In this document: positions 1 to 7,879 of the stretch, one piece after another
Numbering within the stretch: position 1 is the first letter of the stretch
Layout of the letters: every line of letters begins with the position of its first letter
DNA from: Prevotellaceae bacterium
GTDB lineage: Bacteria; Bacteroidota; Bacteroidia; Bacteroidales; UBA932
Direction of reading: 5' to 3'
NCBI GenBank assembly: GCA_031290755.1
Contig: JAITMY010000174.1
Coordinates: 1-20,436 of the forward strand
DNA: 20,436 nt
Notes under the pieces: generated by a model
Told to the model about the DNA's origin: nothing
Seen by the model: only the letters and a program-made list of their open reading frames with translations
Databases searched by the model: none
Position numbers and translations under genes: made by a program

Positions 1-3000
1 TGTTTAATGCAGCAGTAACCGCGCCGGACAACTATTTTCGGGTGATAAACCTGCAGTTTACGGGCACTGGGCGTGCCGATGGCAAGTACTTTTTGACCGC
101 GCCGAATGCTACTGCTCTCCTTACGATTGGCGGCATTGAGGTGAGAGGATGTCGGTTTGGGGCGATTAAAAACCGTGCGTTTTTTCGGGTGCGCTCGCCG
201 TTCGTGATGGCAAGCATGGTGTGGGATGGCAACATTATTGAGAACTGTTTGGATGGCAACACCGACACCTACGGCATTATCCATTTGGAAAGCAACGCGG
301 CTGGCAGTAATTTTGGCACGCTGCGCATTGCCAACAACCTTGTGTACAACGTTTCGAACAGACAAATGTTGAGCTTCAATACTAGAAGCGTTACAGCAGA
401 TGTGGTGGTGGAAAACAACTCGTTTATCAAACTCGGAGCAACAAACACCACGGCGAACATCGTAGACGGCACCAACTTTGGCTCGGGCAGCAAGTTTACG
501 TTCTCCAACAACATCATCAACGGCTACTGCTCGCAGGCCACTGGAGCACCTACGCAGGCCCTCAACCTTAACGGCAGCGTGCAGGTGTTTTTCTACAACA
601 ACTACCTCAACGGCGTGGCGAAGCTGACCAACATGGCAGAGGGCAACTACACCATCACGGAGCTGACGAAGGGTAATGCCGAAATTGATTTTGTTATCGA
701 CACCGTTGGCTACACCATGCACGGCGTGGACTCGGCGTACATGGCATCGGCCGGAAAGCCTGCTGGGTATTGCGTTGGCTCGCCGCTGCACTACCCGGGT
801 TACACGCCGCCGGTGGTGCTCTCGACTAACTGGACGGGCGCTGATGGCGCAGCGTGGAACGTTGCCAGCAACTGGGACAACGGGCTGCCCAACGCCAACG
901 GTGGCACCGCCTACATCAACAGCGGCGTGGCACAAGCGACAGGCGGCATCTTCCCCGCTCCGCTATCCATTGGCAGCGCAACGCTGAAGCTGGCAGCTGC
1001 CGCCAACGACACCATCAGCATGGGCATTGCGATGAACGGCGGCGCCAGCATCGAGGCCACGGCAACCACCACGCTCGTTGTGCCTGCCGGCATTGCAGCG
1101 CTGGGAGCAAGCGCTACGTTTACCGTTGGCGACGGCGCCACGCTTAGCTTGAACGCCAACATTGACGGCGGTCTCACGCTCAGCAAAAAGGGCAACGGCA
1201 CGCTAGCCATCACGCAGCAATCCTTGTCGTTTACCGGCACGTGGAACATCGAGGGAGGCAGCCTGCAGGTGAGCAACGAGCTGGCCATGGGGTCGGAAAG
1301 TAAGCTGTACTTTTTGGGCGGCAAGCTGAAGCTGGACGGCGTTACGTTCACCTCGCTTAGCGGGTATTTTTTCACCGCCGGAGACGTTGCTTTGCCCGTG
1401 GGCACCTACACCAGCAGCAACAGCAGCTACGTTGAGGGCAGCGGCTCGCTGGTGATTACCGACAGCAAATTGTTCCGCTTTACATCCACCGGCGAGGCCT
1501 CGTGGAACGCCATAAAAACGAACTGGTTTCCCATCCACAGCTTGGTTGCGGGCGACACCGGCGTGGTGCAGGGCAAGTTCGTTTCGTCCGACAATTCGCG
1601 CAAGCAATACACGTTTACCACCAGCGGCGTCAACGCTCCCGACATCACCTTTTACCTGCTCGATTCGGCCCGGCTACGCCTGCTGCAAACCTTTAGCCCA
1701 TCGGCCACGCCAGCGCCTTGGATAGCCAACCTGCACGTGAACGACGGCTTCTTTTTCAGCTCGACAAGCGCCCTCGCGAACGCCAGCATCTTCGGCCTTG
1801 GCGGGCAGCTGGTGCTGGATGGGAAGGCCACCATTCAGTCGACCACAGCCGGCAAAACAGCTACCGAAACCTTGGACGACAGAGTTGGGCGCGTGGGCAT
1901 CTACTCGGTCATTTCGGGCGCAGGCGAGATGTGCCTCGAGGCAAGCGATGTGAGCTTAGCCACCTCGGGCTACGGCGTGGACATCTACAGTGCGGCCAAT
2001 ACCGGCTACACCGGCAGCTGGAACGTGAAGCACGTTAGCCTTGTTGCCAAAGCGGCAGGCTGCCTTGGCATCAACAACACCATTACGCTGAGCGAGGGTG
2101 GCATGCTCTACTTGGACGTTGACGCGGCCACGCACAAGAGCCAGACGGTGGTGGTGAACGAGGGCTGCAAGGTGTACGTTGTGGCCGGCACTACGCATCG
2201 CCTGCAGCAGCTGGTGGTGGGCAGCACCACGTTCAACGCTCCTACCGTCGGCAAGCTCGAGGTTGATGCGGCTACCGCGGGCATCAACGGCTTGATTACG
2301 TTCGGCGCGGGCGCAAAGATTGTGCTGGGTGGCGTGCCGGTGCAGAGCGTAACCATTTCGACCACGTTGGGACGTAAAGGCGTGGTGGTTGGCGCAGCCG
2401 ATTCGCTGCAATTCTACGCCACCATTGCTCCCGCCGATGCCGACGACCAAGACATCACATGGAGCATCGACGCGGGCATCAGCTACGCGAGCATAGACCC
2501 TCAAACCGGCGTTCTCACAGGCCTTAGCGAGAGTGGTGCGGCCAACAGCGTTACGGTAAAAGCGAGCACGCTTGATGGGCAATCGGCCACGTTTGTGGTG
2601 AAAACCTACACCACGCCGCAGCTCATCAGCAGCCTCACGGTGAGCGGTGCGAGCACCAGCTCGTTGGGCGAAAGCGTGAAGTACAGCGCCAGCTACGCGC
2701 CAGAGTTTGCCACCAACGTGGAGATTGATTGGAGCGTTAGCGGCGTGCCCTACAAGCTCGACACTGCGGCCATGACCACGCGCGCCACGCAGGGCGAATT
2801 TCACGTGGTTACGATGCAGGGCGCCGAGGGCAACACCTACACCGTTACGGCTACGGCAAAGGCTGCGCCGACAGTGTCGCACAGCGCGAGCACCCAGGTT
2901 ATTCGCGCCACGAGCTACGAGTGGGTAGGCGCCAGCTTGGGCAAAACCGGCATAGCTGGATGGAGCACGCCCGACTGCTGGAATCCGCAGAGCGTGCCGA

Positions 3001-4358
3001 ACGTGGGCGACACCGCCTACGTGTACAAGCACGCCATCGACAACCGCTTCCAGCTGGGCGCTGACGCGGGCAACCAGGCCGACACGAGCATCCACGCCAA
3101 GCTGTACCTGATGCCCGAGGCGCAGGCGCGCTTCACCACGCTGTGGGACCAGACCAACGAGCACGACCCCTTCACCAGCCTCGAAGGTAAGATTGATGAC
3201 CCCGCGTATGGCGGTCAGTACGGCGACCTGTACAACCATGTTGACCTCTACCTGAACCGCTGCGAGGTGGGCACCTACACCACCAGCGGCAAGACATTCG
3301 GCATTCGCGGCAGCATCACGGTGCTCGACTCGTCATCGCTCTTGATGGGGTCGAAGGAGGAGATGGCGGCGTGGTACTTGGAGGCGGAGCTCAAGGGCGC
3401 TGGCTCGCTGTCGCTCATTGGCGGCGACGAGGCCATCGTGAACAACCCCACCGAGACGGGATACTACCAGCCCACCATCATGGTGCGGCGCGACAACCCC
3501 GACTACACCGGCAGCTGGTACCTGCGCACGGTGAATCTCTACAGCAAGCACGCCGGCGCGTTTGGGCGAGGCAATAGCATCACCGTTGGTCGTGGTCGCA
3601 AGCTGATTGTGGACAATGCAGAGGCGGTGGATGGTGCTTCCACGCTTGTGCTTGCCGCCAGAAGTGCCACTGAGCCATGTGGTCAGGTTACGACCAAGCA
3701 GCAGTCGACGGTTACCATCCGCGTGGCAAGGCTGGTTTTGGGTGGTGTCGCCATGCCCGAAGGCTCGTACCGCAACAACACGCCCACCTACGGCGAGTAC
3801 TTTGGCAACTACATCACCGTTGAGGTGGGTACCGTGGTGAAGGTGCTGGCAACGTCGGTGAACATTAGCGGCCCTGCCTGCGTAGCGTTTAGCGAATTTA
3901 CCCTGTACGGGGTAGTGGTGGAGCCGGCAAACGCGAGCCAGGACGTGGTATGGAGCGCTACTCCTGCGGGATTGGCTACGATTGACAACACAGGCGGGCT
4001 GATGCCCGGTACTACGGCAGGCGACATTACGATTACGGCTGCCACCACCGATGGTTCGGGCGTGAGCGGCACCCATGCTGTGAAGATTGGCGGTTGCACC
4101 GGCACCGGCATAAGCTCGGCACAGGCTGCCACGTTTAGCGTAGCTCCCAACCCCGTGCGCGATGAGCTGCGCGTTGAGGATGAGAGCAGCATGAGCGAAA
4201 TCAAAATCGTTACGCTGCAAGGGGCGGTGCTGAAGGTGCTGGTGGTGAACGGCCGCTCGGCAAGGGTGGACGTGTCTGGGCTTGCCAAGGGCGCATACGT
4301 GGTGATTGTTGGCTACGCCGATGGGAGGCAGGGAGCGAAGGTGGTGGTGAAGCAGTGA
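1..4358 (+). CDS. Large secreted beta-helix / Ig-like protein with T9SS type-A sorting domain (5' end missing)
   Basis: The frame is open from nt 3 with no stop or convincing start, so the gene enters from the left edge; 1451 residues are visible (numbered from nt 3). Residues 1-260 are rich in N/G and turn motifs such as IRNNLVY-like and FSNNIINGY strings, typical of right-handed parallel beta-helices of the DUF4957/DUF5123 kind found with pectin genes. Three similar modules follow. Each opens with a W-x-G/W-N-x(3)-N-W string (near nt 825, 1476 and 2919) and contains an (F/Y)TG(S/T)W string (nt 1228, 2003, 3502) followed by G-x-x-L-x-L-D-type strands, resembling autotransporter-associated (PATR) beta repeats. 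Big_2-like Ig domains lie near residues 780-870 and 1280-1365, with another Ig-like stretch at 873-970. The last 75 residues (from FSVAPNPVRDEL) form a T9SS type-A C-terminal domain, so the protein is probably exported and attached to the cell surface. There is no lyase motif I can name; role in pectin binding or cleavage is inferred from context. The TGA stop lies inside a 7-bp repeat array. Confidence 0.88.
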   Translation, partial: FNAAVTAPDNYFRVINLQFTGTGRADGKYFLTAPNATALLTIGGIEVRGCRFGAIKNRAFFRVRSPFVMASMVWDGNIIENCLDGNTDTYGIIHLESNAAGSNFGTLRIANNLVYNVSNRQMLSFNTRSVTADVVVENNSFIKLGATNTTANIVDGTNFGSGSKFTFSNNIINGYCSQATGAPTQALNLNGSVQVFFYNNYLNGVAKLTNMAEGNYTITELTKGNAEIDFVIDTVGYTMHGVDSAYMASAGKPAGYCVGSPLHYPGYTPPVVLSTNWTGADGAAWNVASNWDNGLPNANGGTAYINSGVAQATGGIFPAPLSIGSATLKLAAAANDTISMGIAMNGGASIEATATTTLVVPAGIAALGASATFTVGDGATLSLNANIDGGLTLSKKGNGTLAITQQSLSFTGTWNIEGGSLQVSNELAMGSESKLYFLGGKLKLDGVTFTSLSGYFFTAGDVALPVGTYTSSNSSYVEGSGSLVITDSKLFRFTSTGEASWNAIKTNWFPIHSLVAGDTGVVQGKFVSSDNSRKQYTFTTSGVNAPDITFYLLDSARLRLLQTFSPSATPAPWIANLHVNDGFFFSSTSALANASIFGLGGQLVLDGKATIQSTTAGKTATETLDDRVGRVGIYSVISGAGEMCLEASDVSLATSGYGVDIYSAANTGYTGSWNVKHVSLVAKAAGCLGINNTITLSEGGMLYLDVDAATHKSQTVVVNEGCKVYVVAGTTHRLQQLVVGSTTFNAPTVGKLEVDAATAGINGLITFGAGAKIVLGGVPVQSVTISTTLGRKGVVVGAADSLQFYATIAPADADDQDITWSIDAGISYASIDPQTGVLTGLSESGAANSVTVKASTLDGQSATFVVKTYTTPQLISSLTVSGASTSSLGESVKYSASYAPEFATNVEIDWSVSGVPYKLDTAAMTTRATQGEFHVVTMQGAEGNTYTVTATAKAAPTVSHSASTQVIRATSYEWVGASLGKTGIAGWSTPDCWNPQSVPNVGDTAYVYKHAIDNRFQLGADAGNQADTSIHAKLYLMPEAQARFTTLWDQTNEHDPFTSLEGKIDDPAYGGQYGDLYNHVDLYLNRCEVGTYTTSGKTFGIRGSITVLDSSSLLMGSKEEMAAWYLEAELKGAGSLSLIGGDEAIVNNPTETGYYQPTIMVRRDNPDYTGSWYLRTVNLYSKHAGAFGRGNSITVGRGRKLIVDNAEAVDGASTLVLAARSATEPCGQVTTKQQSTVTIRVARLVLGGVAMPEGSYRNNTPTYGEYFGNYITVEVGTVVKVLATSVNISGPACVAFSEFTLYGVVVEPANASQDVVWSATPAGLATIDNTGGLMPGTTAGDITITAATTDGSGVSGTHAVKIGGCTGTGISSAQAATFSVAPNPVRDELRVEDESSMSEIKIVTLQGAVLKVLVVNGRSARVDVSGLAKGAYVVIVGYADGRQGAKVVVKQ

Positions 4359-4389
4359 ATAGTGAATAGTGAATAGTAAATAGTGAAGA
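4355..4389. repeat. Heptanucleotide array (GTGAATA)x5, overlapping stop codon
   Basis: Five 7-bp units start at 4355, 4362, 4369, 4376 and 4383: three exact GTGAATA, then GTAAATA and GTGAAGA. The TGA stop of the upstream gene (4356-4358) is part of the first unit. Related arrays lie at 13114, 15354 and 17597. No hairpin or known regulatory motif is evident. The rest of the 520-bp spacer up to 4519 is AT-rich, and I see no gene there; GCTGG...GACAATAT near 4453-4499 may be a decayed copy of the 42-bp repeat that follows. Confidence 0.9.
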
Positions 4390-4518
4390 ATTTGTCTGGG
4401 CTATGATTCTGGAGTGGTTAGGATGGTTGATGTGGTGAGAGAGTGCGTCATGTTAGCTGGAATAATTACGATAGAATCATAGTCAGACAATATTTAAGGC
4501 TCTTTTAGGTGAGGTGAG

Positions 4519-4822
4519 ATGGCAAATTGTGCTGGTAAGGATAATGTCGTTGAGACAATATGGCAAATTCGAGCTGGCAAGAGCAATGTCGTGGAGATAA
4601 TGTGGTAAATTTGTGCTGGCAAGAGCAATGTCGTGGAGACAATATGGTTAACTTGTGCTGGCAAGATCAATGTCGAGGCGACAATATGGCAAATTTGGGC
4701 TGTCAAGAGCAATGTCGGGATGTTATTATGCTTAATTTAGTCTGGGAAGCATCATGTCGAGTTGTTATTGGGCTTAAATTGTTATGGCAAGCATCATGTC
4801 GAGCTGAGGAGGGGCTTAAATG
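4519..4822. repeat. 42-bp tandem repeat, about 7 units
   Basis: Units start at about 4519, 4560, 4602, 4644, 4686, 4728 and 4770, with the beginning of an eighth at 4812. Spacing is 42 bp except the first unit, which is 41. The core reads GCTGGCAAGAGCAATGTC followed by G(T/A)GGAGACAATATGG. Units 2-5 are close to each other. The last units diverge to AAGCATCATGTCGAG and GGGCTTAAAT, giving a sequence gradient along the array. Because 42 is divisible by 3, both strands stay open: 4560-4823 on + would encode 14-residue repeats of the type NLCWQEQCRGDNMV, and 4494-4712 on - would encode TTLLLPAQICHIVS-like repeats. I regard these readings as probably not genes. There are no unique spacers, so it is not a CRISPR array. 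Confidence 0.88.
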
Positions 4823-4879
4823 ACGATGTTTCAGTGTATGGCTATTGGTTTTTAGTGTAGAATTAAAATTTTTAATGTT

Positions 4880-5635
4880 ATGAGAATCTATAGGATTAAT
4901 TTGCGCTACTTGCGCAACGAAGAAATGTTTAATTTCTTCACGGAGTTTAAGGCATTTGTAGAGGAAACCTCCCCAGAGACGCTCGACGTAACCGAGCTTT
5001 TCGCCACGTTTTTAGTCGTGTACGGGCTAATAGACGAGGCTATGGAGTCTACTCGCAAAAGTGCCTACTCCGAAAGCATAATTGAGCTGAACAGCCAGCG
5101 TGGTGAGACGTACCGCTGTGGAAGTCTTGCTGTGCAGTCGGCAACATGCCACTTCGACCCCACGTTGAAGGAGGCAGGCAAGACGCTCATCGGCTTGTTC
5201 GAGCGATTTGGCAACCTTGCCTCGCGTCCCTATAACGAGCAGACGGGTGGTATCATCAACTTCATTCAGGAGGCGAGGGGAAGCTTTGCACCTTCGGTGC
5301 AAACCCTTGCACTCGCTGGACATATTGATGAGCTTGAGCGTCGCAACAACGCCTTTCAGGCCGCCGTACTCGGCCGTAACCGCGAAGCTGCCGTTAAGCC
5401 TATCCTAAACATGCCTGACTTACGCAACCGCGCTATTGGCAACTACTCGGACATGATTGACCGCGTCGATGCACGGATGTTGCTACACGGCGACGAGCGT
5501 ATTGAGAGCTTCATTAAGCTGCTTAACACTAACATTGAGCGCTACAAGGTAGCGATGAAGCGTAGAAAGGGCAGAAAGGACACCAAGGAGCAGGCTGCAC
5601 CCGAAGCACAGGAGGTACAGAATGTTCAGGATTAA
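4880..5635 (+). CDS. DUF6261-like cytoplasmic protein of unknown function
   Basis: This is a 251-residue protein with no signal peptide or membrane segment, so it is probably cytoplasmic. The N-terminal LRYLRNEEMFNFFTEF string, the predicted all-helical character and the length of about 240-250 residues recall the Bacteroidales family DUF6261; this is recognition by eye and has not been searched. The C-terminus is a charged tail rich in K/R and then Q/E (MKRRKGRKDTKEQ onward). The start at 4880 follows an A/T-rich stretch, as is common in Bacteroidota; a second Met lies at residue 16, but the first start keeps the LRYLRNEE motif. The gene sits between the 42-bp repeat array and a structured inverted repeat and has no obvious link to pectin use. 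It may be an insertion into or a boundary of the locus. No function can be assigned. Confidence 0.8.
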   Translation: MRIYRINLRYLRNEEMFNFFTEFKAFVEETSPETLDVTELFATFLVVYGLIDEAMESTRKSAYSESIIELNSQRGETYRCGSLAVQSATCHFDPTLKEAGKTLIGLFERFGNLASRPYNEQTGGIINFIQEARGSFAPSVQTLALAGHIDELERRNNAFQAAVLGRNREAAVKPILNMPDLRNRAIGNYSDMIDRVDARMLLHGDERIESFIKLLNTNIERYKVAMKRRKGRKDTKEQAAPEAQEVQNVQD

Positions 5636-5696
5636 GAACAATGGGGAATACGAAGCCTAAATTGTTCAAATCCATGCAAGCCTTATTTTGTGGGTA

Positions 5697-5806
5697 CCAT
5701 TAGCAGCCAAAAGGAAGCACTCTCAACCAGCCACTACACCCTTATTTCCCTTAGTTCAATAAGGAATACGGTAAAGGGCTGGTAAAAAACCTGAGGATGC
5801 TAATGG
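5697..5806. repeat. Nested imperfect inverted repeat (possible structured RNA, small mobile element or terminator)
   Basis: Three pairs of complementary arms are nested in the correct order. CCATTAGCA (5697-5705) pairs with TGCTAATGG (5798-5806), ACCAGCC (5726-5732) with GGCTGGT (5777-5783), and CCTTATT (5740-5746) with AATAAGG (5758-5764), leaving an 11-base loop. The arms are separated by unpaired stretches of 7-20 bases, so the whole would fold as one long interrupted hairpin. It occupies the 269-bp spacer 5636-5904, which holds no gene. There is no clear U-run after the outer stem, so it is not a typical intrinsic terminator. I do not recognise a named RNA family. Confidence 0.6.
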
Positions 5807-5904
5807 CACTCACAAAAGCAAGGTCAAAAAACGGCATGAGCAAAGAGAAAGACAGAGCTAACTGTTAATTACTTGTTACAAATTATTGATTTCTAATTAC
5901 CGAC

Positions 5905-7812
5905 ATGAAACATTTTACCCAAATTTTCGTCCTCTCCTGCGCATTAGCTGCGCTAACAGGAGCTTGTAAGGATGATGAGCTACATCCAGACCTTGGATTT
6001 TTGCCCTGCGCACAGGTCTTGTTTGCCGATACGATATGGGAGCGCGACCTGAATATGGGCATCGCTGCCTTGCAGGGCAGCTTACGGTTCACCGTTAACT
6101 CGCCTGTTGGGTTGACATCGGTAAAGGTGAGGCTGGTGAACCGGATGTCGGTGTCGGTGGTGGACACCGTTCAGCAAACGGAGTTCAGCCAGTTCGACAA
6201 CCCCCTCTGCTTTGAGGGCAGCTACAGCATCACGCTTGCGGGTAATACCATTGGCGTGAGCGTGCTGACCACCGACTCGCGGCATCAGCAAAGCGAGCGC
6301 GTGATGCGGGTGTCGATGAAGAACACAAAGCCAGCTCCCAGCTTCCGGTGGACGTCGTCCGACTGCAAGGGTCAGGCCATTGGCGCCAAAATTGACGTTT
6401 GCACCTACGACAACTCCTGCGCCCAGCTGTCGCTGAACGCCCACCTCGAGAGCTACACCAGCATCACCAGCACGGGCAAGGTGATGAGCTGGGGCATCAA
6501 CAAGGTGGACGTGTACGCGCTATACAGCAACGGCGAGGAGGTATGGCTCGCCGCCCCGTCGAAGGACTTTACCGACGGCACCGCGCTATCCAGCTGCCCC
6601 AACTGTCGCTACGACTACGATTTCAGCATCAGCCCCGAGTGGACGCGAGCTGATGGCAGCACGGTTACCCAGCTCCGCATCGTGGCCGAAGACCTGCGCT
6701 ACCAGCGCACTAAGGCTGCTGTGGCGGTGAAAGTCTATGTTGACTATGCAGACCCAGAGATTATCTTCAACGACGACGAAATACTTGTTGCATCGGACGC
6801 TACCGCGACTCCGCCCATATCGTTCCTCGCACGCTCGTACGATGTTCGCCTGTGGCGGCTCAGCTACTACGCGGTGAAGGCCAACGGCACAGCCGATTCT
6901 ATTGGCAGCAACCGGGGGCAAATCAACGTGCTAGACCCCGACTTGAGCAATGGCGGCTACTCGCAGCACTCAACCTCGTTTGTGGTGGATCCCTACACGA
7001 CGGACATTGTCGCGTTCAGGGTTATGGCGCTCAACCGTCAGAACAAAACGTCCTCGCGCGACATCCCCATTCGCCCCATCGCATCGGTGGAGGGCTTAAC
7101 GCAGGTTTTCCACCAGGTGGCATTTACGAGCGGCGTTCGCGCCACGTCGAGCAAAAACCCCACAGCCCGCCCATGCGTCTACTCCATTGCTGCCAAGCGC
7201 ACGCTACTCGATACGGAGGTGAGCGAAGCCAGCCCGGCAAGCATTGTATTTGCCAGCGCCAGCACGGCCAACATCTACCCCGTGTCGCCCCACAGCAGCT
7301 CCCCCTCCGGCACAAGCTGGACGTCGCGCACGCGCTTCATCAAGAAGCCGGCAGCAGAATTTGACAACGCCACTCAAGCCTCACTCAAGGCGCTATTTTC
7401 CGACCTGATGAGCAGCAAGGGCGAGTACGCCGTAACCAGCGCCAACCGTTGCCCTGCCTCCATGGTGGGCATTGCAAAAAGCGTAACCGTAACCGATGGT
7501 CAGGTGGTGGTGGTTCAGAGCGATGCTGACAACAACAATAACACGATGGTGAGCTATCCGCCCGACATGTGGGCGCTGGTAAAAACCAACTCGGACGAGA
7601 ACCGCAGCCCCAGCCTGTACTATGAGCGCCTTGCCACGCGCGAGGATGCGGCTATCAACGTGGCCTACGCCTTTGCTACGCAGGACTCCATTGTGGGTAT
7701 TATGAAGATTGAGGAGGCCTTTGCCTTTTCGCACTATCCCAGCTCGCCTAACATGGGGTGGCAGCGCGTAACCATCAGCGTTAAGCATACTCAATCGAAA
7801 ATTACGAATTAA
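5905..7812 (+). CDS. Surface-exposed lipoprotein of unknown fold, candidate glycan-binding protein of the pectin locus
   Basis: This is a 635-residue protein. Residues 1-20 form a lipoprotein signal peptide ending LTGA before Cys21, and the mature protein begins CKDDE. An acidic/Lys patch right after the lipid-bearing Cys matches the known Bacteroidota lipoprotein export signal that sends lipoproteins to the outer face of the outer membrane. The remainder is beta-rich, with S/T-rich strands and three Cys pairs or near-pairs between residues about 150 and 235, suggesting disulfides or a metal-free stabilised fold. I recognise no catalytic motif or named domain. It is first in a run of genes leading into susC/susD, 67 bp upstream of the porin gene. 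By analogy with SusE/SusF and other surface glycan-binding proteins, it may hold pectin at the surface, although such genes usually follow susD rather than precede susC. The ATG at 5905 is chosen because it starts the signal peptide. The TAA stop lies in a short ACGAATTAA repeat. Confidence 0.85.
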   Translation: MKHFTQIFVLSCALAALTGACKDDELHPDLGFLPCAQVLFADTIWERDLNMGIAALQGSLRFTVNSPVGLTSVKVRLVNRMSVSVVDTVQQTEFSQFDNPLCFEGSYSITLAGNTIGVSVLTTDSRHQQSERVMRVSMKNTKPAPSFRWTSSDCKGQAIGAKIDVCTYDNSCAQLSLNAHLESYTSITSTGKVMSWGINKVDVYALYSNGEEVWLAAPSKDFTDGTALSSCPNCRYDYDFSISPEWTRADGSTVTQLRIVAEDLRYQRTKAAVAVKVYVDYADPEIIFNDDEILVASDATATPPISFLARSYDVRLWRLSYYAVKANGTADSIGSNRGQINVLDPDLSNGGYSQHSTSFVVDPYTTDIVAFRVMALNRQNKTSSRDIPIRPIASVEGLTQVFHQVAFTSGVRATSSKNPTARPCVYSIAAKRTLLDTEVSEASPASIVFASASTANIYPVSPHSSSPSGTSWTSRTRFIKKPAAEFDNATQASLKALFSDLMSSKGEYAVTSANRCPASMVGIAKSVTVTDGQVVVVQSDADNNNNTMVSYPPDMWALVKTNSDENRSPSLYYERLATREDAAINVAYAFATQDSIVGIMKIEEAFAFSHYPSSPNMGWQRVTISVKHTQSKITN

Positions 7813-7849
7813 AAATCGTCCAGGAATTACACGAATTAACACGAATTTA
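7801..7849. repeat. Short ACGAATT(A) direct repeats across a stop codon
   Basis: ACGAATTAA occurs at 7804-7812, where it contains the TAA stop of the upstream gene, and again at 7831-7839, followed by ACGAATTT at 7841-7848. The copies at 7831 and 7841 are 10 bp apart. It is a low-complexity spacer repeat, different in sequence from the GTGAATA arrays. An AAAGAAG stretch at 7863-7869 upstream of the susC-like ATG may help ribosome binding. Confidence 0.6.
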
Positions 7850-7879
7850 TATTGTTGGAATTAAAGAAGTAAGTTTACT

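Noticed and set aside
1956..3239. 427-residue open frame on the minus strand
   Set aside because: It lies wholly opposite the large beta-helix gene; its composition is a V/A/R/H-rich antisense shadow caused by GC-rich codons, without any family feature.
42..4358. GTG at 42 as the true start of the first gene
   Set aside because: The frame is open back to nt 3 and the residues before it (FNAAVTAPDNYFR) continue the beta-helix pattern; there is no signal peptide after 42, although the protein has a T9SS sorting domain and must have one.
1150..4358. Type V autotransporter
   Set aside because: PATR-like repeats are present, but the C-terminus is a T9SS type-A sorting domain and no 12-strand beta-barrel follows.
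4519..4822. CRISPR array
   Set aside because: The 42-bp units follow one another directly without unique spacers, and no cas gene is nearby.
5840..5904. Bacteroidota-type promoter (TTTG / TAnnTTTG) before the surface lipoprotein gene
   Set aside because: TTACTTGTTAC is only a partial match to the -7 element and no convincing -33 element is at the right distance; not strong enough to annotate.
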